From the NCBI RefSeq assembly GCF_014596945.1, contig NZ_JACVXB010000001.1, forward strand, positions 62,001 to 126,000: a DNA stretch of 64,000 nucleotides, written 5' to 3'. Each line of letters starts with the position of its first letter. Position 1 is the stretch's first letter. The position numbers and the translations under genes are program-made. Below are positions 27,413 through 35,976 of the stretch, piece after piece. The notes below the pieces were generated by a model. That model made no database searches and was not told the origin of the DNA. It saw only the letters and a list, made by a program, of their open reading frames with translations. Source of the stretch: Aestuariibaculum sediminum. Lineage in GTDB: Bacteria; Bacteroidota; Bacteroidia; Flavobacteriales; Flavobacteriaceae.

Positions 27413-28861
27413 TTAATCTGGTTTTTTAAATCTATTTGGATGTGTTTTGTTGTACTCCTTATCATCGGATAACCCTAAAAATACAGGTTTGATATTTTCG
27501 ATATCCCACTGACTATAGGTCTTTAATAAATTATTAAACGTAGTATTTTCAAATGCTCTCAAATTTGCCTGTTCTGATATATCATTTTTCAGATTAAAAA
27601 CCATAGTTTCAGTGGGGGTCACAACTATTTTATTTCCATTAGCCTCTCGTAATGCATAACTGTTGTCGTCAAATTTTTTCCAATATAAGTAATCATGTGG
27701 CGCGCATTTATTTTCACCTAAAATAAAAGGCATAAGGTTAACCCCATCAATAGAATGTTTAAGTGTAATAGGAGTTTTAGTCTGCGCTATAATGGTTCCA
27801 AAAATATCTAAGGAAATCACCGGTTTATCATAGGTAATTCCAACAGGAATAACCCCTTTCCATTGCATAGCAAAAGGCACCCGAATACCTCCTTCAAATA
27901 AATCTCCTTTTTTACCTCTTAACTCACCATTATCTGATCCATTATGCGTTAGTGGCCCACCATTATCCGACAAAAACACCACAATCGTATTATCTGTTAA
28001 TTCAAGCTCATCTAAACGGTTTAAAACTTCTCCAACCCCATCGTCGACAGCACTTACCATAGCTGCATAGGTTTTTCGTTTCATATTCTGTATCGTATCA
28101 AAACGATTTAAATATTTCTCGGTAGCTTGTAACGGCGCATGCGGTGCATTATAAGCTAAATACATAAAAAATGGATTATTCTTATTTTGTTCTATATAAG
28201 AAACTGCTTCACGTGAAAGCGCATCAGTTAAATAGGCTTTTTCTTCAACCCTTTGGTTATTCCTTAACAACTTTGTTCTATGGGCTTCATATTGAGATTT
28301 AACTTGGTATTCATTTTCTAAATCCCATTTTTCAGGCAAATACTGATGACCACCAGTTAAAAACCCATAAAAATCATCAAACCCTCTTTTTAGAGGCCTC
28401 AAAGATGCCTCGGCTCCTAAATGCCATTTTCCTAGAGCAATACACCTGTAATCTGCTTTTTTGAGTACCTCAGCTAGGGTTTCTTCACTTAGCGGCAATC
28501 CCATTTTTGGGTCGTTAGGGGCAAACAAAGGATTTCTAGAAAAACCGAAACGATCTTGATAACGCCCTGTTATTAACCCCGCTCTGCTTGGACCACAGGT
28601 TGAATAACTCACGTATCCATTTGTGAATTTCACACCATTTTTTGCAATTCTATCAATATTTGGTGTTGGTATATCTTTACAACCATTAAAGCCTACATCG
28701 GCATAACCTAAATCATCAACCAATATCAAAACTAAATTCGGTTGCTTTTGTTCAACCTTAGAATTTGAATCTTGATTTTTAGACATATGTTTTGTTTTCA
28801 TACATGAGAACATGGTTAACACAATGAAAACTATAACCGAATGTTTTAAACACCTACTCAT
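27413..28861 (-). CDS. Exported sulfatase (type I, formylglycine-dependent)
   Basis: The 482-residue protein is an S1-type sulfatase. The N-terminal NLVLILVDDLGYADVGFNG gives the metal-binding DD, and TCGPSRAGLITGRY carries the C-x-P-x-R motif in which Cys89 becomes formylglycine. A late GGIRVPFAMQWKG and FLSDNGGP supply further active-site residues. The N-terminus (VFIVLTMFSC) ends in a possible lipobox at Cys20, so it may be a lipoprotein at the cell envelope. The substrate is probably a sulfated polysaccharide. It lies between a sugar regulator and a PfkB kinase. It does not resemble the pair at 42455 and 44216 closely. Confidence 0.9.
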   Translation of the reverse strand: MSRCLKHSVIVFIVLTMFSCMKTKHMSKNQDSNSKVEQKQPNLVLILVDDLGYADVGFNGCKDIPTPNIDRIAKNGVKFTNGYVSYSTCGPSRAGLITGRYQDRFGFSRNPLFAPNDPKMGLPLSEETLAEVLKKADYRCIALGKWHLGAEASLRPLKRGFDDFYGFLTGGHQYLPEKWDLENEYQVKSQYEAHRTKLLRNNQRVEEKAYLTDALSREAVSYIEQNKNNPFFMYLAYNAPHAPLQATEKYLNRFDTIQNMKRKTYAAMVSAVDDGVGEVLNRLDELELTDNTIVVFLSDNGGPLTHNGSDNGELRGKKGDLFEGGIRVPFAMQWKGVIPVGITYDKPVISLDIFGTIIAQTKTPITLKHSIDGVNLMPFILGENKCAPHDYLYWKKFDDNSYALREANGNKIVVTPTETMVFNLKNDISEQANLRAFENTTFNNLLKTYSQWDIENIKPVFLGLSDDKEYNKTHPNRFKKPD

Positions 28862-29053
28862 TAAAAATGTATTTATTATATCCGTAAAGATAGTAATAAG
28901 CTAAATCCGATTAGGGTATCAAACATGCAAAAATAGGAGGTCGAATTATGCAAACAACCTTATTAATTGATAAATCACAATAAATTGGAGTTTCATAATT
29001 TATTCGTATTTTGAAAGCATTACTGTCTTTTTGATAAAACTTAATACCGAATT

Positions 29054-29938
29054 ATGGCCAATATTGTTTGCTACGGAGAAATTTTATTTGATGTATTTTC
29101 AAAACACCGAAAAATTGGAGGAGCTCCTTTGAATGTCGCCAGTCGACTTCAATCTTTTAATCATGAGGTTACTATGATTAGTGCTGTTGGAAACGATGCT
29201 CCAGGTTCGGAACTCATAAACTACTTAAAGACAAATAATATTAATACCGAAAACATCCAAATCACAAAAGACTACGCTACTAGCGAGGTTCATGTAACCT
29301 TAAATGAAAAAGGATCTGCCACATATAATATAATGCATCCTTGTGCCTGGGATAAAATTGAGTTGCATAATGATGCAGAAAATGCCGTAAAAAAAGCCGA
29401 TGCCTTTGTTTTTGGAAGTTTAGTTGCTCGAGACTACAACTCTAAAAACACCTTATACAAATTGCTAGAAAGTGCTAAGTATAAAATTTTTGATCTTAAT
29501 TTAAGACCTCCACACTACACAAAAGACCTTTTAGTGTATTTGATGAATAAGGCTGACTTTATAAAATTTAATGATGATGAATTATTTGAAGTTTGCATGT
29601 TTTTAGACTCCAAGTATAAATCGCTTGAACAAAACTTAATGTTTATTGCCGAACAAACTAACACCAAGCATATTTGTGTTACCAAAGGCCCTCATGGTGC
29701 TGTTTTGCTTTATAACAATAAATTATATTATAACAGTGGTTTTTTAATAAAGGTTGTTGACACCGTTGGAGCTGGCGACTCCTTTTTAGCTTCGCTGATA
29801 AGCAAACTGTTAAACAATACAAATCCGCAAGAAGCAATAGATTTTGCCTGTGGTGTCGGTGCATTAGTAGCTCAAAATGAAGGTGCAAATCCCCCGCTAT
29901 CAAATGAAGAAATTGATAACTTTATTAATCCAAAATAA
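29054..29938 (+). CDS. PfkB-family carbohydrate kinase (fructokinase-like)
   Basis: The 294-residue protein has both PfkB signatures: an early IGGAPLNVASRL (residues 21-32), with GNDAPG after it, and a C-terminal DTVGAGDSFLASL that contains the catalytic Asp and anion hole. It starts with NIVCYGEILFDVF, as in fructokinases. The likely reaction is phosphorylation of fructose or a related ketose at C6; other members use ribose, adenosine or 2-keto-3-deoxygluconate. It is divergent from the sulfatase at 27413, which could point to joint use of a sulfated glycan, but this is only suggested by position. Confidence 0.85.
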   Translation: MANIVCYGEILFDVFSKHRKIGGAPLNVASRLQSFNHEVTMISAVGNDAPGSELINYLKTNNINTENIQITKDYATSEVHVTLNEKGSATYNIMHPCAWDKIELHNDAENAVKKADAFVFGSLVARDYNSKNTLYKLLESAKYKIFDLNLRPPHYTKDLLVYLMNKADFIKFNDDELFEVCMFLDSKYKSLEQNLMFIAEQTNTKHICVTKGPHGAVLLYNNKLYYNSGFLIKVVDTVGAGDSFLASLISKLLNNTNPQEAIDFACGVGALVAQNEGANPPLSNEEIDNFINPK

Positions 29939-29953
29939 AAACAGCGAGCAAAT

Positions 29954-30220
29954 TTAACTTATCTGCTGCTTTTTCATTTTTTCAAGAAGTTCTAACTCGT
30001 GTTGAATCTCTTCTTTTCGCTTGTTGAATTTTGCAACCCTTGCATCAACCTCAGCTTGTCTTTGCTGACGAAGGAGCTGTCTTTCTTTTTCAGCCTTAGC
30101 TTCGGCATCTTGAGCTTTACGCTGATTCATTTTTTCACGAAAAACTGAATAATACGAATAGCCGTACATAGAGATAAATAACAAGGCAATGATGCCCAAA
30201 ATTAAGTAACCGTTTTCCAT
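29954..30220 (-). CDS. Small membrane-anchored coiled-coil protein
   Basis: The 88-residue protein has one N-terminal membrane segment (YLILGIIALLFISMYGYSYY) and a long charged helix with heptad-like pattern, rich in Lys, Glu, Arg and Gln (NQRKAQDAEAKAEKERQLLR and on to LELLEKMKKQQ). It resembles the stalk-like small proteins that are common in Flavobacteria. I cannot assign a function. It stands alone on the minus strand between the PfkB gene and the rhodanese genes. The stretch 30221-30391 upstream of it holds nothing I recognise. Confidence 0.5.
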   Translation of the reverse strand: MENGYLILGIIALLFISMYGYSYYSVFREKMNQRKAQDAEAKAEKERQLLRQQRQAEVDARVAKFNKRKEEIQHELELLEKMKKQQIS

Positions 30221-30391
30221 AAGTCTTATTTTTTAATTGTTAGGGTGTTTAAAAAAGGCTTTGTAACTAATTGCAAACAATGCCTTTACACTATAAAATT
30301 ATGAAAATGACCTAATGAAAAAAAATAAACAAGTTAAAGTGCCGAAAAAAAAGATAAACCAATTTGGCGTTCGGTAAAAGGCAATTATTAC

Positions 30392-30787
30392 CTACTTAAC
30401 GCATTCAAATCTAGCATCTTTCCATGCTGTAATACCTCCTTCTATGCTATAAATTTTGGAGAACCCTAGCGCCTTCAAAATGATTGCACTTTTGCTACTG
30501 CGCTTACCCGATTTACAATAAACAAGTACCTTTTTATTTTTATCTAATTTAAAAGCTTCATCTTTAAAAGTCTCTGAAAAGTAATTGATATTTAAAGCTC
30601 CTTCAAGATGTCCTTCAGCATATTCTTCAGGTGTTCGAACATCCAAAAGCTGAATTTTTTTTGGTTTTTGAAGTAAATGTTTTGCCTGCTCAACCGAAAC
30701 AACTTCAAACTCTTTTTGAGTCGACAATTGATTACATCCAAACATACTTAACAGCATAAAATATCCGATTACAATTTGTCGTCTCAT
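30392..30787 (-). CDS. Exported rhodanese-like protein (probable lipoprotein)
   Basis: The 131-residue protein has an N-terminal hydrophobic signal ending in SMFGC, a lipobox-like site at Cys18. A single rhodanese domain follows: IQLLDVRTPEEYAEGHLEGA, then VLVYCKSGKRSSKSA with the active-site cysteine (CKSGKR), then YSIEGGITAWKD. Rhodaneses move sulfane sulfur or act in persulfide and thiol handling. It lies 16 bases after a second rhodanese gene, and two thioredoxin-fold genes follow upstream, so the four form a thiol-redox group at the envelope. The exact substrate is unknown. Confidence 0.85.
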   Translation of the reverse strand: MRRQIVIGYFMLLSMFGCNQLSTQKEFEVVSVEQAKHLLQKPKKIQLLDVRTPEEYAEGHLEGALNINYFSETFKDEAFKLDKNKKVLVYCKSGKRSSKSAIILKALGFSKIYSIEGGITAWKDARFECVK

Positions 30788-30803
30788 AGGATTACTTTTT
30801 TAA

Positions 30804-31121
30804 TTATTCTAAATCAACCAGATCACCTTCCCACTCTAATATACCACCTTCTAAGTTATAGGTGTTATCAAAACCTAATTGTTGCATAATATTGCATGCT
30901 TGCCCACTTCTATTTCCTGAGCGACAATACACATAATAGTTTTTACTTTTATCTAGCTCCTCGAGAGCATAAACAAAGCCTTGACCTTTATAAATATCAA
31001 TATGAATCGCATTTGGGATAATTCCGTCGGCTACTTCTCCATCTGTTCTAACATCTAAAACTACGGCGTTATCATCGTTAGCCAATTGCTCTGCCCATTC
31101 TTCTTGTGTTAAATCTTCCAT
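30804..31121 (-). CDS. Rhodanese-like protein, cytoplasmic
   Basis: This 105-residue protein is one rhodanese domain without a signal peptide. It has AVVLDVRTDGEVADGIIPNA near residue 20-39, the active-site loop YVYCRSGNRSGQA near residue 67-79, and YNLEGGILEWEG near the end. The active Cys is present, so it is probably catalytic. It differs from its exported neighbour at 30392 by the lack of a signal peptide. The two genes are separated by 16 bases and probably co-transcribed. Confidence 0.85.
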   Translation of the reverse strand: MEDLTQEEWAEQLANDDNAVVLDVRTDGEVADGIIPNAIHIDIYKGQGFVYALEELDKSKNYYVYCRSGNRSGQACNIMQQLGFDNTYNLEGGILEWEGDLVDLE

Positions 31122-31177
31122 TGTAATCTGTTTTTTTAAACGTTACAAAATTAATATTTAAAAAATTAAAGACTAAA

Positions 31178-31210
31178 AAAAAATCTAAAGTATTACACTT
31201 TAGATTTTTT
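31178..31210 (-). terminator. Intrinsic terminator after the redoxin gene
   Basis: AAAAAATCTAAAGT (31178-31191) pairs with ACTTTAGATTTTTT (31197-31210) around a 5-base loop. It lies 26 bases past the stop codon of the minus-strand gene at 31236, before the rhodanese gene, so the redox cassette is probably at least two transcripts. Confidence 0.7.
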
Positions 31211-31235
31211 TATGGTTGACGTTCGAAAAATGTAA

Positions 31236-31856
31236 TTATACTTTAATCGAACACCCAATAGCTTTTGTTTCTTTTTGTTCTATTTCCTTTCCTGCCAATA
31301 AAGCATCTACTGCTGCTTCAATATATTTTGTGGTAACCGCATCGGCATCTTTATAATTGTCATCAATAGCACCTATATACTTTACAACTGGTCCTTTTTT
31401 GGTTTTTTGTAATACAAACATATGCGGTGTTTTTGTAGCGCCATATTTTGGAAACACAGTCTGCTCACTGTCAATCAAATATGGAAATGTAAAGCCTTTA
31501 CTTTTTGCTCTTTCTTTCATAGCTTCGAAATTGTCTCCAGGTTTTTTATTGGTATTATTAGGCATAATAGCAATAACCGGATAACCTTTAGACGCGTATT
31601 TTTTATCTAATTCGATAATACGATCTTCATATTGTACCGCAAATGGACAGGTATTGCAAGTAAACGTTAATATAAATCCTTTAGCATCTTTATAATCCTT
31701 TAGAGACACCATTTTTCCATCGATATTTTTCAGCGAAAAATCGTCGGCAACATCACCTATTTTATAACCTTGATTATCTACTATTTTATCCACAGTAAAA
31801 GCACTCACTGCAATTACCAACAAAACTAAGGGCAACAATTTTATTACTTTTTTCAT
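31236..31856 (-). CDS. Exported thioredoxin-fold protein (redoxin/AhpC-TSA-like)
   Basis: The 206-residue protein has a signal peptide or N-terminal anchor (KLLPLVLLVIAVSAFTV). A redoxin domain follows with VADDFSLKNIDGKMVSL and FILTFTCNTCPFAVQYEDR, where CNTC is a CxxC site. The segment DSEQTVFPKYGATKTPHMFV holds the cis-proline region. Proteins of this type (often called thioredoxin family or redoxin domain proteins) reduce or oxidise thiols outside the cytoplasm. It lies six bases after the TlpA-like gene and likely forms an operon with it. Confidence 0.8.
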   Translation of the reverse strand: MKKVIKLLPLVLLVIAVSAFTVDKIVDNQGYKIGDVADDFSLKNIDGKMVSLKDYKDAKGFILTFTCNTCPFAVQYEDRIIELDKKYASKGYPVIAIMPNNTNKKPGDNFEAMKERAKSKGFTFPYLIDSEQTVFPKYGATKTPHMFVLQKTKKGPVVKYIGAIDDNYKDADAVTTKYIEAAVDALLAGKEIEQKETKAIGCSIKV

Positions 31857-31862
31857 AGTGTT

Positions 31863-32408
31863 TTAATTTAAAAATGGTTTAACTTGGTTTTCTAATTCTT
31901 CATAGGTAAACGATTGTTCAAAAAATTGACGATCATCGTCCTTATATATTATAGTGGCAGGAATAGACCCCGACCACGTTGAATCAACTTTTGGTATCCA
32001 GGTATTCATATCGGCATCGTCCAGAGCTACAACTTTCGATTTTATTCCTTTATCTTTTATAAATGGCTTTAGTTTACTGTCGTATTGATGAGGAAAATCT
32101 AAGCTCACTAATAGAACTTCTACATTTTTATCCGCATACGCTTTATTTAATGCCTCAAAATAAGGTAGCTCCTTAACACATGGCACGCACCAAGTGGCCC
32201 AGAAATTAACCACATATACTTTACCATCCTTTTTATTCAATAAAGGTTCTAAACCTTCATAATCGTAAACTTTTAAATCTGTTTCAAAATCTTCATGAGC
32301 GACAACCAAAGCTTTCCCTTCCTTTACAAGGCTATTTTCTTGTTTTTGGCTCTTCTGTTTACAGCTAATAAAAATTAACAGAACAATAAGTAATGTATTT
32401 AATTTCAT
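31863..32408 (-). CDS. TlpA-like thiol:disulfide oxidoreductase, lipoprotein
   Basis: The 181-residue protein starts with a lipoprotein signal (TLLIVLLIFISCKQKSQKQ, Cys16). The TlpA/ResA-type domain has VYVVNFWATWCVPCVKELPY with the WCVPC active site, and a cis-proline region SGSIPATIIYKDD. Such proteins are exported reductases that keep cytochrome c or other envelope cysteines reduced. The redoxin gene follows after six bases. The AT-rich stretch of about 130 bases upstream separates it from the divergent trp promoter. Confidence 0.9.
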   Translation of the reverse strand: MKLNTLLIVLLIFISCKQKSQKQENSLVKEGKALVVAHEDFETDLKVYDYEGLEPLLNKKDGKVYVVNFWATWCVPCVKELPYFEALNKAYADKNVEVLLVSLDFPHQYDSKLKPFIKDKGIKSKVVALDDADMNTWIPKVDSTWSGSIPATIIYKDDDRQFFEQSFTYEELENQVKPFLN

Positions 32409-32541
32409 TTGTATTTATATTTCTTAGACCAGCAAAATACATTTTAGTTTAAAAATATATCAATATACACTTAAAAATAATTAATAGTTGTTAGATAATA
32501 TATAGTTTAACAGTCTTTTATGTAAAAATTAGCCTTAAGTA

Positions 32542-32572
32542 TTGTTTAATTTTATTTTCATTTCTATATTTG
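32542..32572 (+). promoter_or_regulatory. Predicted trp operon promoter
   Basis: TTG at 32542-32544 and TATATTTG at 32565-32572 are separated by 20 bases and match the Bacteroidota -33/-7 consensus. Transcription would start near 32578, about 13 bases before the leader peptide ATG. Confidence 0.75.
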
Positions 32573-32590
32573 GAGCTCACAAATAAAAAC

Positions 32591-32647
32591 ATGAAAATAA
32601 TTTTAAATAATATTTGGTGGTGGCACTTTACAAACTCTGGTTCGTGA
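32591..32647 (+). CDS. trpL: trp leader peptide (three consecutive Trp codons)
   Basis: An 18-codon ORF reads MKIILNNIWWWHFTNSGS and stops at TGA 32645-32647. The three TGG codons are at 32615-32623. It lies 25 bases downstream of the predicted promoter and about 35 bases before an intrinsic terminator, ahead of trpE. This is the layout of ribosome-mediated attenuation: at low tryptophanyl-tRNA the ribosome stalls at the Trp codons. TCGTGAA at 32642-32648 can pair with TTCACGA at 32695-32701 in the terminator, which would serve as antiterminator when the stop region is free. The Trp run is far beyond what chance would give at this position. Confidence 0.9.
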   Translation: MKIILNNIWWWHFTNSGS

Positions 32648-32681
32648 AGCAGACCCCTTATGTATTTAAACCAAAATATTG

Positions 32682-32713
32682 AAAAGGCTTGTCGTTCACG
32701 ACAAGCCTTTTTT
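32682..32713 (+). terminator. trp attenuator terminator
   Basis: AAAAGGCTTGTCGT (32682-32695) pairs with ACGACAAGCCTTTT (32698-32711), with a very small loop and a following T-run. AATATTTGG at 32609-32617, which overlaps the first Trp codon, can pair (one bulged A) with CCAAAATATT at 32671-32680 just before the stem. It lies about 75 bases before trpE. Confidence 0.9.
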
Positions 32714-32788
32714 AATATCTATAATAAAACAGAACTAGATAATAATAAAGAACTTATAAATCGAATAAACGGAACAAATTAAGTGCAA

Positions 32789-34192
32789 ATGACAAACTAT
32801 AACTTATACACGCATTACAAAAAAATTCTGGCAGACACGATTACGCCTGTTAGTATATACTTAAAAATACGCGACAAATATCCAAACAGTATCTTGTTGG
32901 AAAGTAGCGATTACCATGCTAACGACAATAGTTTTTCTTATATCTGTTTTAACCCAATTGCTTCAATAAAAGTTGAAAATGAAACTATTACGCAAAGTTT
33001 CCCCGACAGAAGTTCTGTAAGCAAATCGATTACAGCGGAAACCGATGTAGCAGAAGAAATACATCAGTTTACCAAACGTTTTGAGGCAAATTCAGATGAA
33101 GATTTCAAATTTATTAACAACGGTATTTTTGGTTACCTTGCTTACGATGCAGTACGATATTTTGAAGATGTTGCCATTAGCAAAAAAGAAAATTCTATTT
33201 CTATCCCCGATGCTTACTACGCGGTTTATCAAAACATAATCGCAATTAATCATCATAAAAATGAAGCTTATATTTTTGCACATTGTTACAATACCGAAAG
33301 TAATATAGACGAAATAGACCACCTAATTAAAGTTCGTAATTTCGCATCATATAATTTCACCTCTAACGGAGATATAACCTCAAACCTTACCGACGACGAA
33401 TACAAAACTCATGTCGAATTAGCCAAAAAACACTGCGCTCGTGGCGATGTATTCCAGCTGGTGCTTTCAAAAAGTTTTACACAAGATTTTAAAGGCGACG
33501 AATTTAATGTATATCGTGCACTACGCAGCATCAACCCGTCACCGTATTTATTTTATTTCGATTACGGCAACTTTAAAATATTCGGTAGTTCGCCCGAGGC
33601 TCAGTTAGTTGTAAGCGATGGTATGGCCGAAATACATCCTATTGCCGGAACCTTTAAACGCACCGGAAATGACACAAAGGATGCCGAATTAGCTCAAAAA
33701 CTGGTTAACGACGACAAAGAAAACGCCGAACATGTGATGTTGGTCGACCTTGCCAGAAACGATTTAAGTCGACACGGCAGCGGTGTAACTGTTAACACCT
33801 ATCGTGAAGTTCAATTTTTCTCACATGTCATCCACCTTGTAAGTAAGGTTACAGGAAAAAAACATACAGAAACTGCAACCATGCAAGTCGTGGCCGACAC
33901 CTTTCCTGCGGGAACTTTAAGTGGAGCTCCAAAACATCGCGCCATGCAACTTATTGAACAATATGAAAAAACAAGCCGCTCATTTTACGGTGGAGCTATC
34001 GGATTTATGGATTTTAACGGCAACTTTAACCACGCGATCATGATACGAACCTTTTTAAGCAAAAACCATCAATTACATTGGCGCGCTGGAGCCGGTATCG
34101 TTTCCAAATCCAGTCCCGAAAGTGAATTACAAGAAGTATATAACAAATTAGGAGCGCTAACCAAAGCCATACAACTGGCAGAAACCATATAA
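32789..34192 (+). CDS. trpE: Anthranilate synthase component I
   Basis: The 467-residue enzyme converts chorismate to anthranilate with ammonia supplied by TrpG. It has the chorismate-binding core: HCARGDVFQLVLSKSF, SPYLFYFDYGNFKIFGSSPE, HPIAGTFKRTGND, LVDLARNDLSRH and GGAIGFMDFNGNF. Near the N-terminus LLESSDYHANDNSFSY is the usual place of the feedback Trp site. A GTG six bases upstream (32783) is an alternative start; the ATG is preferred. The gene follows the leader attenuator and opens the seven-gene trp operon. A dispersed repeat separates it from trpG. Confidence 0.97.
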   Translation: MTNYNLYTHYKKILADTITPVSIYLKIRDKYPNSILLESSDYHANDNSFSYICFNPIASIKVENETITQSFPDRSSVSKSITAETDVAEEIHQFTKRFEANSDEDFKFINNGIFGYLAYDAVRYFEDVAISKKENSISIPDAYYAVYQNIIAINHHKNEAYIFAHCYNTESNIDEIDHLIKVRNFASYNFTSNGDITSNLTDDEYKTHVELAKKHCARGDVFQLVLSKSFTQDFKGDEFNVYRALRSINPSPYLFYFDYGNFKIFGSSPEAQLVVSDGMAEIHPIAGTFKRTGNDTKDAELAQKLVNDDKENAEHVMLVDLARNDLSRHGSGVTVNTYREVQFFSHVIHLVSKVTGKKHTETATMQVVADTFPAGTLSGAPKHRAMQLIEQYEKTSRSFYGGAIGFMDFNGNFNHAIMIRTFLSKNHQLHWRAGAGIVSKSSPESELQEVYNKLGALTKAIQLAETI

Positions 34193-34198
34193 ATTAGG

Positions 34199-34294
34199 GC
34201 GTTACCTTTATCCTGAAATAAATTCAGAATAAAGGTCGGGGTTTCGCAAGTCGCTTTTTTCAAAGAGCGCCAACAATTGCTCAATCCCAAACGC
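34199..34294 (+). repeat. Dispersed GCGTTA...AACGC repeat, copy C (between trpE and trpG)
   Basis: The 96-base element starts GCGTTACC and has a hairpin CCTTTATCCTGAA-ATAAA-TTCAGAATAAAGG (34205-34235). The shared centre TTTCGCAAGTCGCT follows, and the element ends CTCAATCCCAAACGC. It matches copy B at 16969-17043 at both ends and in the centre, but has a different hairpin. It lies seven bases after the trpE stop codon, inside the operon. Confidence 0.75.
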
Positions 34295-34347
34295 AAAACA
34301 AATGAACAAAAACAAACTAAAAACCTTGTTCATCAAGAATTATAAAA

Positions 34348-34914
34348 ATGAAAAAAATATTAGTTATAGATAATTACGACAGTTTTACTTACAATCTTGT
34401 ACATTACTTAGAAGATTTAAACTGCGACGTAACCGTTTTTAGAAACGACAAACTCACTCTAGAAGACGTTAAACCCTTCGATAAAATAGTACTTTCACCG
34501 GGTCCCGGTATTCCAGACGAGGCTGGGTTATTAAAAGACATTATTAAAGTCTATGCGCCCACAAAAAGTATTTTAGGTGTTTGTTTGGGGCAACAAGCCA
34601 TAGGCGAAGTATTTGGAGGTACACTGCAAAATTTAGACGATGTTTATCATGGTGTGGCTACACCAGTTAACATTACAGTAGACGATGAAATTCTGTTTAA
34701 AGGTTTAAACAAACAAATTGAAGTAGGTCGCTACCACTCTTGGGTAGTTAACCCCGATTTACCTGAAGTATTGGAAGCCACTTCGTTCGACGCTAACGGT
34801 CAAGTTATGTCGTTACGACACAGAGTTTACGATGTAAAAGGTGTTCAATATCATCCCGAATCGGTATTGACCCCAGACGGAAAACAAATATTAAAAAACT
34901 GGTTAGAAAATTAG
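34348..34914 (+). CDS. trpG: Anthranilate synthase component II (glutamine amidotransferase)
   Basis: This 188-residue class I glutamine amidotransferase gives ammonia to TrpE. The oxyanion loop is LSPGPGIPDEAG (residues 49-60), the catalytic cysteine is Cys79 in GVCLGQQAIGE, and the His/Glu pair is in GVQYHPESVLTP. It could also serve 4-amino-4-deoxychorismate synthase, as TrpG/PabA does in some bacteria, but its position in the trp operon points to tryptophan synthesis. A spacer of 155 bases with the dispersed repeat separates it from trpE. Confidence 0.95.
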   Translation: MKKILVIDNYDSFTYNLVHYLEDLNCDVTVFRNDKLTLEDVKPFDKIVLSPGPGIPDEAGLLKDIIKVYAPTKSILGVCLGQQAIGEVFGGTLQNLDDVYHGVATPVNITVDDEILFKGLNKQIEVGRYHSWVVNPDLPEVLEATSFDANGQVMSLRHRVYDVKGVQYHPESVLTPDGKQILKNWLEN

Positions 34915-34949
34915 TCTTTAAGACTTCAAACCATTTAGACTAAAAAAAC

Positions 34950-35942
34950 ATGAAAACAATATTAAACCGACTTATAAACCACGAAAGCATCTCTACTGAA
35001 GAAGCCAAACAAGTTCTCGTTAACATATCAAAAGGCGACTACAATCAAAGTCAGATTGCTGCATTTTTAACCGTATACATGATGCGCAGTATAACTTTAG
35101 ACGAATTAAAAGGTTTTAGAGATGCACTTTTGGAGCTTTGTATCCCTATTGACTTAAAAGAGTTTAATGCTATAGATTTGTGTGGTACGGGTGGTGATGG
35201 CAAAAATACGTTTAACATATCTACATTAGCTTCGTTTGTAACGGCTGGTGCTGGGGTAAATGTAGCGAAGCATGGTAATTACGGTGTATCTTCCGCTTGT
35301 GGTTCATCTAATGTAATGGAATATTTAGGTATTAAATTTTCAAACGACGAAGCTTTCCTTAAACGCTGCATAGATAAAGCAGGAATATGCGTACTGCATG
35401 CACCATTGTTTCACCCCGCCATGAAAAACGTGGCACCTATTCGTCGTGAATTGGGCGTAAAAACCTTTTTTAATATGTTAGGGCCTATGGTAAATCCGTC
35501 GTTTCCTAAAAACCAAATGGTAGGCGTTTTCAATTTAGAATTATTAAGACTTTACGGATATTTGTATCAAAACACCGATAAAAATTACAGCGTTGTTCAT
35601 GCCCTCGATGGTTATGATGAAATTTCATTAACGGGTGGCGCAAAAGTTATTTCAAACAATCAGGAAACCATGTTTATACCCGAAGATTTAGGTATTGAAC
35701 AAATCACGCAGCAATCTATTTATGGTGGCAATACAGTTGAAGAGGCTGCTAAAATTTTTGTGAATGTGATTAACGGAAATGGCACAGTACAACAAAACCA
35801 TGTAGTTTGTGCTAATGCTGGATTAGCGATTGCTACGACCAAACAAATTAGCCACAAGGAAGGTTTTGAATTAGCGAAAGAATCCTTACTATCAGGAAAA
35901 GCGAAAGCAAGTTTAGACACATTAATTGAATTAAGTAAATAA
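34950..35942 (+). CDS. trpD: Anthranilate phosphoribosyltransferase
   Basis: The 330-residue enzyme joins anthranilate with phosphoribosyl pyrophosphate. Its landmarks are the PRPP loop LCGTGGDGKNTFNIST, the KHGNYGVSSACGSSNVME segment that follows, and HPAMKNVAPIRRELGVKTFFN, which holds the anthranilate site. A fusion with TrpG, seen in enterobacteria, is not present here. It begins 35 bases after trpG. A spacer of 69 bases with two hairpins separates it from trpC. Confidence 0.97.
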   Translation: MKTILNRLINHESISTEEAKQVLVNISKGDYNQSQIAAFLTVYMMRSITLDELKGFRDALLELCIPIDLKEFNAIDLCGTGGDGKNTFNISTLASFVTAGAGVNVAKHGNYGVSSACGSSNVMEYLGIKFSNDEAFLKRCIDKAGICVLHAPLFHPAMKNVAPIRRELGVKTFFNMLGPMVNPSFPKNQMVGVFNLELLRLYGYLYQNTDKNYSVVHALDGYDEISLTGGAKVISNNQETMFIPEDLGIEQITQQSIYGGNTVEEAAKIFVNVINGNGTVQQNHVVCANAGLAIATTKQISHKEGFELAKESLLSGKAKASLDTLIELSK

Positions 35943-35976
35943 AAAAATTTGCTGAATGCATTTCAGCTTCACAAAT

